DNA of 64,000 bases from Actinospineispora eucalypti (lineage in GTDB: Bacteria; Actinomycetota; Actinomycetes; Mycobacteriales; Pseudonocardiaceae): the NCBI GenBank assembly GCA_014208095.1, contig JACHMT010000005.1:186001-250000 (forward strand), in the 5' to 3' direction. The position numbers and the translations under genes are program-made. Below are positions 40,846-50,126 of this stretch, in pieces (position 1 is the stretch's first letter; each line of letters starts with the position of its first letter). A model generated the notes under the pieces. That model did not search any database. It was not told where the DNA came from and saw only the letters and a program-made list of their open reading frames with translations.

Positions 40846-42150
40846 TCAGGCCCCGAGCATGCTCTGCCCGCACACCCGGACCACCTGCCCGGTCACGCCG
40901 GCACTGGACGGTTCGGCCAGCCAGGCCACCGTCTCGGCCACGTCCACCGGCAGCCCGCCCTGCCGCAGGCTGTTGATCCGGCGACCCGCCTCCCGGGTGG
41001 CCAGCGGCATCGCCCCGGTCATCTCGGTCTCGATGAAGCCGGGGGCGACCGCGTTGACCGTGATCGAGCGGCTCGCCGTCACCGGGGCCAGCGCGCGCAC
41101 CATGCCGATCACGCCCGCCTTGCTGGCCGCGTAGTTGGCCTGTCCCCGGTTGCCGGCGATGCCGCTGGTGGAGGCCACCGACACGATCCGCCCGCCGTCC
41201 CGCAGCGGACCGGCGAGCAGCGCCTCGTTCAGGTCCAGCTGGGCCCGCAGGTTGACCGCGAGCACCGTGTCCCAGCGGGCTTCGTCCATGTTCACCAGCA
41301 GCTTGTCCCGGGTGACGCCGGCGTTGTGCACCACCACGTCCACCCCGCCCTGCCGTTCCCGCAGGTGGCGGACCAGGCGGGCGGGCGCGTCCGGTGCGGT
41401 GATGTCCAGCTGCACGGCGAGCGCGCCCAGCCGGTTCGCGGTGGTGCCGAGCGCCTCGCCCTGGGCGGGCACGTCGAGGCACACCACGGTGGCGCCGTCC
41501 CGGGCGAAGACCTCGGCGATCGCCGCGCCGATGCCCCGTGCGGCCCCGGTGACCAGCACCACCCGGCCCGCGTGCGGCGGGTCCTCCGGCGCGGGCGTGC
41601 GCTCGGCCGACGCCACCCGGATCACCTGGCCGTCCACGTATGCCGATCGGGCGGACAGCAGGAACCGCACCGTGGACCCGAGGTCCGCTCCGTCCTCGGC
41701 GAGCACCAGGTTGGCGGTGGCGCCGTCACGCAGCTCCTTGGCCACCGACCGGACCAGCCCGTCCAACGCCTGCCGGGCGGCCGCCGATTCCACCGAGTCG
41801 GCCCGCTCCGGCGGGCTGCCCAGCACGACCAGCCGGCCGCACCGGCCCAACCGGCGCAGCGCCGGCCGGAGGAACTCCCGCACGCCGGCCAGCTCACCCA
41901 CCCGCGCCAATCCGGCCGCGTCCAGCACCACGCCGCCCAGCGTGCCCTCCCCGGAGTCCGCCTCCGGGACCAGCTCCCGTACCTGGCCGGCGAACCGCGG
42001 CTTGCCGACCGCGCCGACCAGTACCGGGCCGTCGACCAGCGGCTGACCCGGCGTGTAGCGGCGCAGCGGCACGGGCCGGGGCAGTCCGAGGCGCCGGCTC
42101 AGCGCGGCGCCCGGCCCGCCGTTCACCAGCCGCGCATAGGTGTCGGTCAC
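40846..42150 (-). CDS. fabG4: High-molecular-weight 3-oxoacyl reductase (FabG4-like)
   Basis: 434 residues, longer than classical FabG because an N-terminal flavodoxin-like domain (about 180 residues, no cofactor motif) precedes the SDR domain. The SDR part has VLVTGAARGIGAAIAEVFA, NAGVTRD, SVASTSGIAG and NYAASKAGV. Mycobacterial FabG4 reduces long-chain 3-oxoacyl-CoA with NADH. GTG 42150 overlaps the thiolase stop (GTGA). The open frame continues to 42603 but only as thiolase shadow. Confidence 0.87.
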   Translation of the reverse strand: MTDTYARLVNGGPGAALSRRLGLPRPVPLRRYTPGQPLVDGPVLVGAVGKPRFAGQVRELVPEADSGEGTLGGVVLDAAGLARVGELAGVREFLRPALRRLGRCGRLVVLGSPPERADSVESAAARQALDGLVRSVAKELRDGATANLVLAEDGADLGSTVRFLLSARSAYVDGQVIRVASAERTPAPEDPPHAGRVVLVTGAARGIGAAIAEVFARDGATVVCLDVPAQGEALGTTANRLGALAVQLDITAPDAPARLVRHLRERQGGVDVVVHNAGVTRDKLLVNMDEARWDTVLAVNLRAQLDLNEALLAGPLRDGGRIVSVASTSGIAGNRGQANYAASKAGVIGMVRALAPVTASRSITVNAVAPGFIETEMTGAMPLATREAGRRINSLRQGGLPVDVAETVAWLAEPSSAGVTGQVVRVCGQSMLGA

Positions 42151-43424
42151 GGCGCCTCCAGGATCGCTACCACGCCCTGCCCGCCCGCGGCGCAGATGGA
42201 GACCAGCCCCCGGCCGGAGCCGCGCTCGGCCAGCAGCTTGGCCAGCGTGGCCACGATGCGCCCGCCGGTGGCCGCGAACGGGTGCCCGGCGGCGAGGCTG
42301 GAACCGGTCACGTTCAGCCGGGACCGGTCGATCGGCCCCAACGCGGCGTCCAGCCCCAGCCGTTCGGTGCAGAACTCCTTGTCCTCCCAGGCCGCCAGCG
42401 TGGCCAACACGGTGGACGCGAAGGCCTCGTGGATCTCGTAGAAGTCGAAGTCGCGCAGCGTCAGCCCGTTGCGCTCGAGCAGCACCGGCACCGCATAGGC
42501 CGGCGCCATCAACAGGCCCTCGTCGCCGTGCACGTAGTCCACGGCCGCGGTCTGCGCGTCCACCAGCCACGCCCGCACCGGCAGCCGGCGCCGGGCGGCC
42601 CATTCCTCGCTGGCCAGCAGCACCGTGGACGCGCCGTCGGACAGCGGCGTCGAGTTGCCCGCCGTCATGGTGCCGTCGGAACCGCCGAACACCGGGCGCA
42701 GCTTGGCCAGCGACTCCACGGAGGAGTCCGCGCGGAGGTTGGCGTCCCTGGTCAACCCGAGGTACGGGGTGACCAGGTCGTCGAAGAACCCCCGGTCGTA
42801 CGCGGCGGCCAGGTTGCGGTGGCTGGCCGTCGCCAGCTCGTCCTGGGCCTCGCGGGAGATCCGCCAGCGTTCGGCGGTGATCGCGGCGTGTTCACCCATG
42901 GACAGGCCGGTGCGCGGCTCGGCGTTGCGCGGCAGGTCGGGCACGATCTGCCCGGGCCGCAGCCGGCGCAGCGCGGCCAGCCGCGCGCCCGTCGAGCGGG
43001 CCTGGTTCAGCTCGAGCAGCACCCGGCGGAGGTCGTCGTTCAGCGCGACCGGCGCGTCGCTGGTGGTGTCCACCCCGCCGGCCACCGCGCTGTCCAGCTG
43101 GCCCAGCGCGATCTTGTTCGCGGCCAGCACGACCGTCTCCAGCCCGGTGCCGCAGGCCTGCTGCACGTCGTAGGCCGGGGTCGCGGGGGACAGCCGGCTG
43201 CCGAGCACACACTCCCGGGTGAGGTCCCGGTCCCGGCTGTGCTTGAGCACCGCACCCGCCACCACCTCGCCGATCCGCTCGTCCCGCAGCCCGAACCGGG
43301 CCACCAAGCCGTCCAGCGCGGTGGTCAGCATGTCCTGGTTGGAGGCGCGCGCGTAGCGCCCTCCGGACCGGGCGAACGGGATCCGGTTGCCGCCGATGAC
43401 CGCCGCCCGGCGCAAGTTGTTCAT
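42147..43424 (-). CDS. fadA2: Acetyl-CoA acyltransferase (thiolase, FadA2/FadI-like)
   Basis: 425 residues with nucleophile Cys91 (QQACGTGLETV), ExHEAF (EIHEAFAS) and a C-terminal CAAGGQG where the second catalytic Cys lies. Also GSSLAAGHPFAATGGR. It cleaves 3-oxoacyl-CoA with CoA, or works in reverse. First gene of the minus-strand operon, opposite the acyl-CoA dehydrogenase gene. Synteny with Rv0243 supports the FadA2 name; the activity rests on family motifs. Confidence 0.88.
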   Translation of the reverse strand: MNNLRRAAVIGGNRIPFARSGGRYARASNQDMLTTALDGLVARFGLRDERIGEVVAGAVLKHSRDRDLTRECVLGSRLSPATPAYDVQQACGTGLETVVLAANKIALGQLDSAVAGGVDTTSDAPVALNDDLRRVLLELNQARSTGARLAALRRLRPGQIVPDLPRNAEPRTGLSMGEHAAITAERWRISREAQDELATASHRNLAAAYDRGFFDDLVTPYLGLTRDANLRADSSVESLAKLRPVFGGSDGTMTAGNSTPLSDGASTVLLASEEWAARRRLPVRAWLVDAQTAAVDYVHGDEGLLMAPAYAVPVLLERNGLTLRDFDFYEIHEAFASTVLATLAAWEDKEFCTERLGLDAALGPIDRSRLNVTGSSLAAGHPFAATGGRIVATLAKLLAERGSGRGLVSICAAGGQGVVAILEAP

Positions 43425-43480
43425 GATTCGAGCCTTTCCGGGTAACCCCCTCGGGTGGCTGATCCCGCATCGGAGGAGAC

Positions 43481-45397
43481 ATGACTACCACGCAAAGCTC
43501 CCTCTCAACCGTGCCCGACCCGATCGATGTGCGAAGCCTGCGTGCGGTGATGGACGGCCGCTGGCAGGCCGTCCGCGAGGACGTCCGGGCGCGGATGGGG
43601 GAGCGCCGTATGCACCCCGACCCGGAGTGGAGCATGGCCGAGCACCGCGCCAAGGTGGGCGAGCACATGCGGAAGCTCGCGGAGAGCGGTCGGGCCAGCC
43701 TCGGCTTCGTCGAGCGGTACGGCGGCCGGGACGACATCGGCGGCTCGGTCACCTCGATCGAGATGCTCGGCTACGGCGACCTCTCGCTGATGGTCAAGGC
43801 GGGCGTGCAGTGGGGCCTTTTCGGCGGCGCCGTGCAGGCTCTCGGCACCGAGCGGCACTACGACCGCTACCTGCGCGAGATCATGGACTACCGGCTGCCC
43901 GGGTGCTTCGCGATGACCGAGACCGGGCACGGCAGCAACGTGCAGGCGCTGGAGACCACCGCGACCTACGACCCGGACAGCGGCGAGTTCGTGGTGCACA
44001 CGCCCACCCCGTCCGCCCGCAAGGACTACATCGGCAACGCCGCCCGGGACGGCCGGGTGGCGGTGGTGTTCGCCCAGCTCGTCACGCCGGGCGGCCGGCA
44101 CGGCGTGCACGCGCTGGTGGTGCCGATCCGCGACGCGGACGGCCGCCCGTGCCCCGGCGTGGAGATCTCCGACTGCGGGGTGAAGGCCGGGCTGAACGGG
44201 GTGGACAACGGCCGGCTGAGCTTCGATCGCGTCCGGGTGCCGCGCGAGGCCCTGCTCAACCGGTACGGTGACGTGGACGCCGACGGCAGCTACCACAGCC
44301 CGATCGAGAACGAGTCCCGCCGGTTCTTCACCATGCTCGGCACGCTGGTCCGGGGCCGGGTGAGCGTGGCCGGCGCGGCGAGCAGCGCCGCCCACGTCGC
44401 GCTCACCATCGCCGTCCGCTACGGCCTCACCCGCAGGCAGTTCGCCGCGCCCGGGGCCGAGGAGGAGACCGTGGTGCTGGACTACCTCGCCCACCAGCGG
44501 CGGCTGCTGCCCCGGCTGGCCACCAGCTACGCGCTGCACTTCGCCCAGCAGCGGCTGGTGGAGATGCTGCACGAGGTGCAGAGCGGCGGCACCGGGGACG
44601 AGACCGCGCAGCGCGAGCTGGAGACCCGGGCGGCCGGGCTGAAGGCGGTGAGCACCTGGCACGCCACCGGCACCATCCAGGCCTGCCGGGAGGCCTGCGG
44701 CGGCGCCGGCTACCTGGCCGAGAACCGGATCGTGCAGCTCAAGGCCGACACCGACGTGTTCACCACGTTCGAGGGCGACAACACGGTGCTCCTTCAGCTG
44801 GTGGCCAAGGCGCTGCTCACCAACTACCGCGACCACGTCGGCGACCTGGACACCCTGGGCATGATCCGGTTCGTGGTGGAGAACATCGCGGACACCGTGG
44901 CCGAGCGCACCTCGGCCCGCGCGCTGGCCCAGCGGCTGCGCGACCCGGATTTGGAGGACCCGGAGTGGCACCGCTCGCTGCTGGAGGACCGCGAGGAGCA
45001 CCTGCTGGCCGGCCTGGCCCGCCGGCTGCGCCGGGCCGGCGAGGCCGACGCGGACCCCTTCGCGGTGTTCAACGCGGCGCAGGACCACCTGCTGACGGCG
45101 GCCAAGGCCCACGTCGACCGGTTCGTGCTGGACGCCTTCGACCGCACCGTCGACGCCTGCGCGGATCCCGGCGTGGCCGGGCTGCTCGGCCGGGTGCGCG
45201 CGCTGCACGTGCTGGCCCTGGTGGAGGCCGACCGGGCCTGGTACCTGGAACACGGCCGGCTCACCGCCACCCAGTCCAAGCAGGTCCTCGGGATGGTCAA
45301 CCAGCTGTGCGCCCAGCTGCGCCCGCACGCCCGCACCCTGGTGGACGGTTTCGGTATCCCGGAGGCCTGGCTGGACGCGCCGATCGCCCGCGACTGA
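43481..45397 (+). CDS. fadE5: Acyl-CoA dehydrogenase, FadE5-like long form
   Basis: 638 residues, clearly longer than ordinary ACADs (about 380) and like FadE5 (about 610). It has the FAD-binding signature CFAMTETGHGSNVQALETTA and a catalytic region EGDNTVLLQLVAKALL near the C-terminal helical domain, as in acyl-CoA oxidase-type members. It should introduce the 2,3 double bond in medium to long acyl-CoAs. GGAGGAGAC precedes the ATG. Divergent from the thiolase gene with 56 bp between, so probably co-regulated. Confidence 0.9.
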   Translation: MTTTQSSLSTVPDPIDVRSLRAVMDGRWQAVREDVRARMGERRMHPDPEWSMAEHRAKVGEHMRKLAESGRASLGFVERYGGRDDIGGSVTSIEMLGYGDLSLMVKAGVQWGLFGGAVQALGTERHYDRYLREIMDYRLPGCFAMTETGHGSNVQALETTATYDPDSGEFVVHTPTPSARKDYIGNAARDGRVAVVFAQLVTPGGRHGVHALVVPIRDADGRPCPGVEISDCGVKAGLNGVDNGRLSFDRVRVPREALLNRYGDVDADGSYHSPIENESRRFFTMLGTLVRGRVSVAGAASSAAHVALTIAVRYGLTRRQFAAPGAEEETVVLDYLAHQRRLLPRLATSYALHFAQQRLVEMLHEVQSGGTGDETAQRELETRAAGLKAVSTWHATGTIQACREACGGAGYLAENRIVQLKADTDVFTTFEGDNTVLLQLVAKALLTNYRDHVGDLDTLGMIRFVVENIADTVAERTSARALAQRLRDPDLEDPEWHRSLLEDREEHLLAGLARRLRRAGEADADPFAVFNAAQDHLLTAAKAHVDRFVLDAFDRTVDACADPGVAGLLGRVRALHVLALVEADRAWYLEHGRLTATQSKQVLGMVNQLCAQLRPHARTLVDGFGIPEAWLDAPIARD

Positions 45398-45422
45398 CCT
45401 CATAGCCGAGGCGCAGGGTGAG

Positions 45423-45463
45423 GACGGCCGGAGCCCCCCCCGCGACTGCCCCGCGCGGCCGTC
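45423..45463 (+). terminator. Possible terminator after the FadE5-like gene
   Basis: GACGGCCG (45423-45430) and CGGCCGTC (45456-45463) are perfect 8-bp arms with a 25-nt GC-rich loop including a run of seven C. No U-tract. Confidence 0.35.
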
Positions 45464-45522
45464 GCGATGGGAAACGTTCGGCGGGCGACGCGGTTGGAAT
45501 GGTCCTGTCAGGCAAGGTCTGA

Positions 45523-46467
45523 ATGGATCTGTTCATCGGACCTTTCCTGGCCGACAGTGAACCTATGATCAGTTCCGCGAGGCCACGGCCGTCGGGTGGC
45601 CTGGCCACCGCCGCCGGGTTGGCCGCCATGGGATGCGTCGGTGGTGGCGTCGGGGTCTCCGGCCTGCTGGGTGACGCCCCGCTGTTCACCAGCCAGGCGC
45701 TGCGCTACACCTGTGCCGCGGCGCTGCTGGTGGCCGTCGCCCGGCTGCTGCGGCGCCGGCTGGTGTGCCCGCGCGGCCTGGAGTGGGCCTGGCTCGCCGC
45801 CGTCGCGGCGACCGGCCTGGTGCTGTTCAACGTGGCGCTGGTGCGGGGTTCCGCGCACGCCGCGCCCGCGGTTCTCGGGGTGGCGGTCGCCTGCGTCCCC
45901 ATCGTGCTGGCCGTGACCGGGCCGATCCGGGCCGGGCGCCGGCCCAGCCCGGCCGTGACCGCGGGCGCGGTCGTCGTCACCCTCGGGGCGATGATCGTGC
46001 AGGGCGGGGGGCGCACCGACGCGGCCGGCCTGGGCTGGGCGGCCGTGGTGCTGGCCTGCGAGGTGGGGTTCACGCTGCTGGCCGAGCCGGTGCTGCGCCG
46101 GCACGGCCCGTGGGGGGTCTCGGTGCACAGCTGCTGGATCGCCGCCGTCCTGCTGGGCGCGCTCGGTCTCACCACCGAGGGCGCGTCGGCCGTGCTCACC
46201 CTGCGGCCGGTGCACCTGCTGGCGGTGGGGTACCTCGCCGTGGTGCTGACCGCGCTCGCGTTCGTGCTCTGGTACTCCGCCGTGGTGGGCCTCGGCTCGG
46301 CGCGGGCCGGCCTGTTCACCGGCGTCGCCCCGGTGGCCGCCGCCGGGATGGGATGGCTGCTGGGCGCGCCGGCGCCGTCCGGGCTGATGTGGGCGGGGAT
46401 TGCCCTGGTCGGCGCCGGGCTGGCGGTCGGCCTGCGAGCCCGCACGCCCGCGCCCGTGCCGGTGTGA
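45523..46467 (+). CDS. EamA-family (DMT) transporter
   Basis: 314 residues with ten predicted helices in two EamA halves, for example FTSQALRYTCAAALLVAVAR in the first and TALAFVLWYSAVVGLGSARA in the second, which is the usual motif near helix 9. Such carriers export amino acids or small metabolites. ATG 45565 is an equally good start and would remove 14 residues. It stands alone before the redox operon. Substrate unknown. Confidence 0.85.
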   Translation: MDLFIGPFLADSEPMISSARPRPSGGLATAAGLAAMGCVGGGVGVSGLLGDAPLFTSQALRYTCAAALLVAVARLLRRRLVCPRGLEWAWLAAVAATGLVLFNVALVRGSAHAAPAVLGVAVACVPIVLAVTGPIRAGRRPSPAVTAGAVVVTLGAMIVQGGGRTDAAGLGWAAVVLACEVGFTLLAEPVLRRHGPWGVSVHSCWIAAVLLGALGLTTEGASAVLTLRPVHLLAVGYLAVVLTALAFVLWYSAVVGLGSARAGLFTGVAPVAAAGMGWLLGAPAPSGLMWAGIALVGAGLAVGLRARTPAPVPV

Positions 46468-46504
46468 CCGTGTGACGGTGTTGACGCCCCGCGTCTTGGT
46501 AAAG

Positions 46505-46525
46505 ATACTGAACCGGTAACAGTAT
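46505..46525. promoter_or_regulatory. Dyad and direct repeats upstream of the HsaA-like operon
   Basis: ATACTG (46505-46510) and CAGTAT (46520-46525) form a dyad with a 9-bp spacer; TGAACCGGT is repeated directly at 46509-46517 and 46526-46534. The HxlR protein at the end of the operon is the obvious candidate binder. Confidence 0.45.
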
Positions 46526-46546
46526 TGAACCGGTGGAGGGCGCTTC

Positions 46547-47695
46547 ATGGGCGAGCGGTCGGACGGCTTCGGGGAACTGCGCCGGGCGGCGGAGCGGGGC
46601 GCGGAACTGGCCCGGGAGCACGCGCCGGCCACCGAGTCGGGCCGGGCGCTGCCCGGGGAGCTGGTCGGGTCGCTGCGCGACGGCGGGCTGTTCCGGGCCG
46701 GGGTGCCCCGGGGGCTGGGCGGTCCGGAGGCGCCGCCCGAGGTGATCCTCGGCTGCGCGGAGACCGTGGCCCGGGGTGACGCGTCCGCCGGTTGGTGCGT
46801 GTCCATCGGGGCCACCAGCAGCCTGCTCGCCGCCTACCTGCCCAAGGACGGCGCGGAGGAGGTGTTCGGCGAGCCGGCCTCGGTCGCCGCCGGCGTCTGG
46901 GCGCCGACCGGCCGGGCCCGGGCCGTGGACGGCGGTCTCCAGGTCTCGGGCCGCTGGTCGTTCTGCAGCGGGATCAACCACTCGGACTGGTTGTTCGCCG
47001 GGTGCATGGTGGACGCCGGCGACGGCCCGCCGGTGAACCGGGTGGTGGCGATCCCCAAGGCCGACCTGGAGGTCCGGGACACCTGGTACACCGGCGGCCT
47101 GCGCGGCACCGGCAGCCACGACTCGGTCGCCGAGGCCGTATTCGTGCCCGGGCGCCGGATCCTGGCGCTGGGCGAGGGGCCACAGGTCGACGAGCCGCTC
47201 TACCGGTTCCCGATCTTCGGGTTCTTCGCCCTCTCCATCGCGGCGGCCGCGCTGGGCAACGCGCGCGGCGCGATCGACGACCTGACCGCGCTGGCCGGGG
47301 AGAAGCGGTCGCTCGGGTCCTCCCGATCACTGGCCGAGCGCTCCTCGGTGCAAGGGGCGGTGGCCGAGGCCGAGGCGGCGCTGCGGGCCGCGCGGCTGCT
47401 CTTCTTCCAGGCCGTGGCCGACGCGTGGCAGGCGGCGCTGGCGACGCGGGCGGTGCCGGACGCGGCGCGGCTCGGGCTGCGCCTGGCCGCCACCCACGCC
47501 ACCCGCACCTCGGCCGAGGTCACCAGGTCGATGCACGACCTGGGCGGCGGGGCGGCGATCTACGAGCGGTCCCCGCTGCAGCGGCGCTTCCGCGACGCGC
47601 ACACCGCGACGGCGCACTTCCAGGTCAACCCGGCCACCTACGAGCTCGCCGGCCGGCTCCTGCTCGGGCTGCCGACCCGGACGGACCAGCTGTGA
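46547..47695 (+). CDS. Acyl-CoA dehydrogenase-fold flavin monooxygenase (HsaA/DszC-like)
   Basis: 382 residues of the ACAD fold. Features such as VARGDASAGWCVSIGATSSL, SGRWSFCSGINHSDW and the C-terminal LGGGAAIYERSPLQRRFRDA place it with group D flavin hydroxylases rather than true dehydrogenases (no catalytic Glu pattern). Such enzymes use reduced flavin from a partner reductase to hydroxylate phenols or other substrates; no reductase is in the operon. GGAGGG precedes the ATG. Its stop overlaps the LLM start (GTGA). Confidence 0.82.
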   Translation: MGERSDGFGELRRAAERGAELAREHAPATESGRALPGELVGSLRDGGLFRAGVPRGLGGPEAPPEVILGCAETVARGDASAGWCVSIGATSSLLAAYLPKDGAEEVFGEPASVAAGVWAPTGRARAVDGGLQVSGRWSFCSGINHSDWLFAGCMVDAGDGPPVNRVVAIPKADLEVRDTWYTGGLRGTGSHDSVAEAVFVPGRRILALGEGPQVDEPLYRFPIFGFFALSIAAAALGNARGAIDDLTALAGEKRSLGSSRSLAERSSVQGAVAEAEAALRAARLLFFQAVADAWQAALATRAVPDAARLGLRLAATHATRTSAEVTRSMHDLGGGAAIYERSPLQRRFRDAHTATAHFQVNPATYELAGRLLLGLPTRTDQL

Positions 47696-48666
47696 CCGAG
47701 CTCGGCGTGGTGACGCCGTTCTGGCTGGACCGGCCGGACACCGAGGCACTGGAGGTCGCGGTCGAGGCCGACCGCAACGGGTTCGACGCGCTGTGGATCG
47801 GCGAGATGGTGACCTTCGACGCCTTCGCGCTGGCCACCGCGGTCGGCGCGCGGACCGGCTCCATACCGCTGCGCATCGGGCCGCTGGCCGCCACCGTGCG
47901 CGGCCCGGTGGCCCTCGCCCTGGGGCTCTCCTCGGTGGCCACGCTCACCGGCCGCGACGTCGGCCTGGCGCTCGGCGCGTCCAGCCCGCCGATCGTGTCG
48001 GGCTGGCACGACCGGCCGTGGGACCACGCCGCCGGGCGCATGCGGGAGTGCGTGCGCGCCCTGCGGGGGATCCTCGACGGCGAGCGCGGGGTGTTCGAGG
48101 GGAGGTACGTGCGGACGCGGGGTTTCCGCCTGCGTTCGCCCCGCCCGGGGACCCGCATCTCGATCGCCGCGTTCGGGCCGGCCATGACCCGGGTGGCCGC
48201 CGAGGAGGCGGATGAGCTGGTGCTCAACCTGGTCACCGCCGAACACGTCGCGCGGACCCGGGAGATCGTGGACACCCACGCCCGTGACGCCGACCGCCCG
48301 CCGCCCCGGATCGCGGTGTGGCTGCCCGTCGCGCACGACCCCGGCGCCGCGACCCTGCGCCAGCTCGCCGGCCAGCTCGCCGTGTACCTCCGGCCGCCCG
48401 GCTACGGCGAGATGTTCAGCCAGCTCGGCCACGGCGCACTGGTCGAGCGGGCCAGGGCCGGGGCACCGAGGTCCGAGCTGGCCGCCGCCGTACCGGCGGA
48501 GCTGGTGGCGGCGGTCGGCGCCGTCGGCTCGATGACCCGGATCGCCGGCCGGATCGCGGAGTACCGGCGCGCCGGTGCCGATCACGTGGCGGTCGTCCCC
48601 GCCACCGCCGAAGACCCGGCGGGCGCCAAGGTACTCGCCGAACTAGCCATGGAGGCCCGCTCATGA
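47692..48666 (+). CDS. LLM-class flavin/F420-dependent oxidoreductase
   Basis: 324 residues with the luciferase-like barrel: DALWIGEMVTFDAFALATAV near the N-terminus, LALGASSPPIVSGWHDRPW around the active-site loop, and DHVAVVPATAEDPAG at the end. Members bind F420 or FMN; the sequence cannot decide between them. GTG start overlapping the upstream stop, and ATGA overlap with the next gene, show tight translational coupling. It could supply a hydride or monooxygenase step beside the HsaA-like enzyme. Confidence 0.85.
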   Translation: MTELGVVTPFWLDRPDTEALEVAVEADRNGFDALWIGEMVTFDAFALATAVGARTGSIPLRIGPLAATVRGPVALALGLSSVATLTGRDVGLALGASSPPIVSGWHDRPWDHAAGRMRECVRALRGILDGERGVFEGRYVRTRGFRLRSPRPGTRISIAAFGPAMTRVAAEEADELVLNLVTAEHVARTREIVDTHARDADRPPPRIAVWLPVAHDPGAATLRQLAGQLAVYLRPPGYGEMFSQLGHGALVERARAGAPRSELAAAVPAELVAAVGAVGSMTRIAGRIAEYRRAGADHVAVVPATAEDPAGAKVLAELAMEARS

Positions 48667-49670
48667 CCAACCGCCAATGCCGCCTCGCCGCCCGGCCGTC
48701 CGGCCTGCCCGGGGCGACGGACTGGGAGTTCACCGAGGAGGCCGTGCCGGCGCCCGCCGAGGGGGAGTTCCTGGTGCGGAACGAGTACCTCTCGGTGGAC
48801 CCGGCGATGCGGGCGTGGATGAACGACGTCCCCTCCTACGTGCCGCCCGTACAGCTCGGCGAGGTCATGCGGGCCGCAGGCATCGGCCGGGTGGTCGAGT
48901 CCCGGCACCCCGACTACTCGGTGGGTGACACCGTCTACGGCACCTTCGGGGTGCAGCGCTTCGCGCTGGCCGACGGGCGGGGCGTGACGCCGGTCGACAC
49001 GTCCGTGGCCTCCGCGCCCACGCACCTCGGCGCGCTGGGGCTCAGCGGGCTGACCGCCTACTTCGGCCTGCTGGACATCGGCCGCCCGGAGCCGGGGCAG
49101 ACCGTCGTGGTCTCCGCCGCGGCCGGCTCGGTCGGCAGCATCACCGGGCAGATCGCCAAGATCCGGGGCTGCCGCGCGATCGGGATCGCCGGCGGACCGG
49201 AGAAGTGTGCGCTGCTGGTGGACCAGCTCGGGTTCGACGCCGCGATCGACTACAAGTCCGAACACGTCGGCCGCCGGCTGCGCGATCTGGCCCCGGACGG
49301 CATCGACGTCTTCTTCGACAACGTGGGCGGCGCGATCCTGGAGGGCGCCCTGGGCAACCTCGCCCGGGGCGCGCGCATCGTGCTCAGCGGCGCGGTCTCG
49401 CAGTACAACTCGCCGCCCAGCGGGCCGCGCAACTACATGCAGCTGCTGATCCGCCGGGCGACCATGGCCGGCTTCGTGATCTTCGACTACGCCCGGCGCT
49501 ACCCGGAGGCCCGGGCCGAGCTGGCCGAATGGGTCCGCGCCGGGTCGATCACCGGCCTGGAGACGATCGTGGACGGCGACATCGACCGGTTCCCGGAGAC
49601 CCTGCTCAAGCTGTTCACCGGGGGGAACACCGGCAAGCTCATCCTGGCCCTGCCCGGCCGGCAGGGCTGA
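48663..49670 (+). CDS. NADPH-dependent MDR reductase (CurA/leukotriene-B4 dehydrogenase type)
   Basis: 335 residues, zinc-free MDR. Recognised by EYLSVDPAMRAWMND near the N-terminus, the nucleotide site VVVSAAAGSVGSITGQIAKI and FDNVGGAILEGALGNL. Family members reduce the 2-alkenal or enone double bond with NADPH. It overlaps the LLM gene by 4 bp and is followed within 2 bp by HxlR. Substrate not known. Confidence 0.9.
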   Translation: MTNRQCRLAARPSGLPGATDWEFTEEAVPAPAEGEFLVRNEYLSVDPAMRAWMNDVPSYVPPVQLGEVMRAAGIGRVVESRHPDYSVGDTVYGTFGVQRFALADGRGVTPVDTSVASAPTHLGALGLSGLTAYFGLLDIGRPEPGQTVVVSAAAGSVGSITGQIAKIRGCRAIGIAGGPEKCALLVDQLGFDAAIDYKSEHVGRRLRDLAPDGIDVFFDNVGGAILEGALGNLARGARIVLSGAVSQYNSPPSGPRNYMQLLIRRATMAGFVIFDYARRYPEARAELAEWVRAGSITGLETIVDGDIDRFPETLLKLFTGGNTGKLILALPGRQG

Positions 49671-49672
49671 CC

Positions 49673-50122
49673 GTGGTCTCCGAGCACGACCTTCCCCGCG
49701 GTCTCGAGGCGGACTCGGTCAGCCGCGCCCTCAACCTGGTCGGGGAGCGCTGGACGCTGCTCATCCTGCGCGAGATGTTCTTCGGCGTCCGCCGCTACGG
49801 CCGGCTCGCCCGCAACCTCAACATCCCCCGGCCCACCCTGTCCGCGCGCCTGCGCTCCCTGGTGGACGCCGGCCTGCTGGAGCGCGTCCGCTACGCCACC
49901 GAGCCGGACCGGCACGAGTACCACCTCAGCCAGTCGGGCCGGGACCTCTTCCCGGCCGTGGTCGCGCTGATGCGCTGGGGCGACGCCTACCTCGCCGGGC
50001 CGCAGGGGCCGCCGATCGTGCTGCGCCACCACGAATGCGGCCAACCCGCCGACCCCACCCTCACCTGCCGCCACTGCCAACAGGAGATCACCGCGCACAA
50101 TGTGACCCCGGAACCGGCCTGA
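49673..50122 (+). CDS. HxlR-family regulator
   Basis: 149 residues with the HxlR winged helix (RWTLLILREMFFGVRRYGRL, then NIPRPTLSARLRSLVDAGLL) and an unusual C-terminal tail carrying HHECG and CRHCQQE, a possible metal-binding or redox Cys/His cluster. GTG start 2 bp after the reductase. HxlR proteins respond to electrophiles or aldehydes, which would fit a reductase/monooxygenase operon; the dyad at 46505-46525 is the likely target. Confidence 0.88.
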   Translation: MVSEHDLPRGLEADSVSRALNLVGERWTLLILREMFFGVRRYGRLARNLNIPRPTLSARLRSLVDAGLLERVRYATEPDRHEYHLSQSGRDLFPAVVALMRWGDAYLAGPQGPPIVLRHHECGQPADPTLTCRHCQQEITAHNVTPEPA

Positions 50123-50126
50123 CCCG

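Noticed and set aside
46792-48666. Plus-strand frame fusing an HsaA-like region with the LLM protein
   Set aside because: The first 300 codons are out of frame with the HsaA-like gene; the LLM gene starts at GTG 47692 with a coupled overlap.
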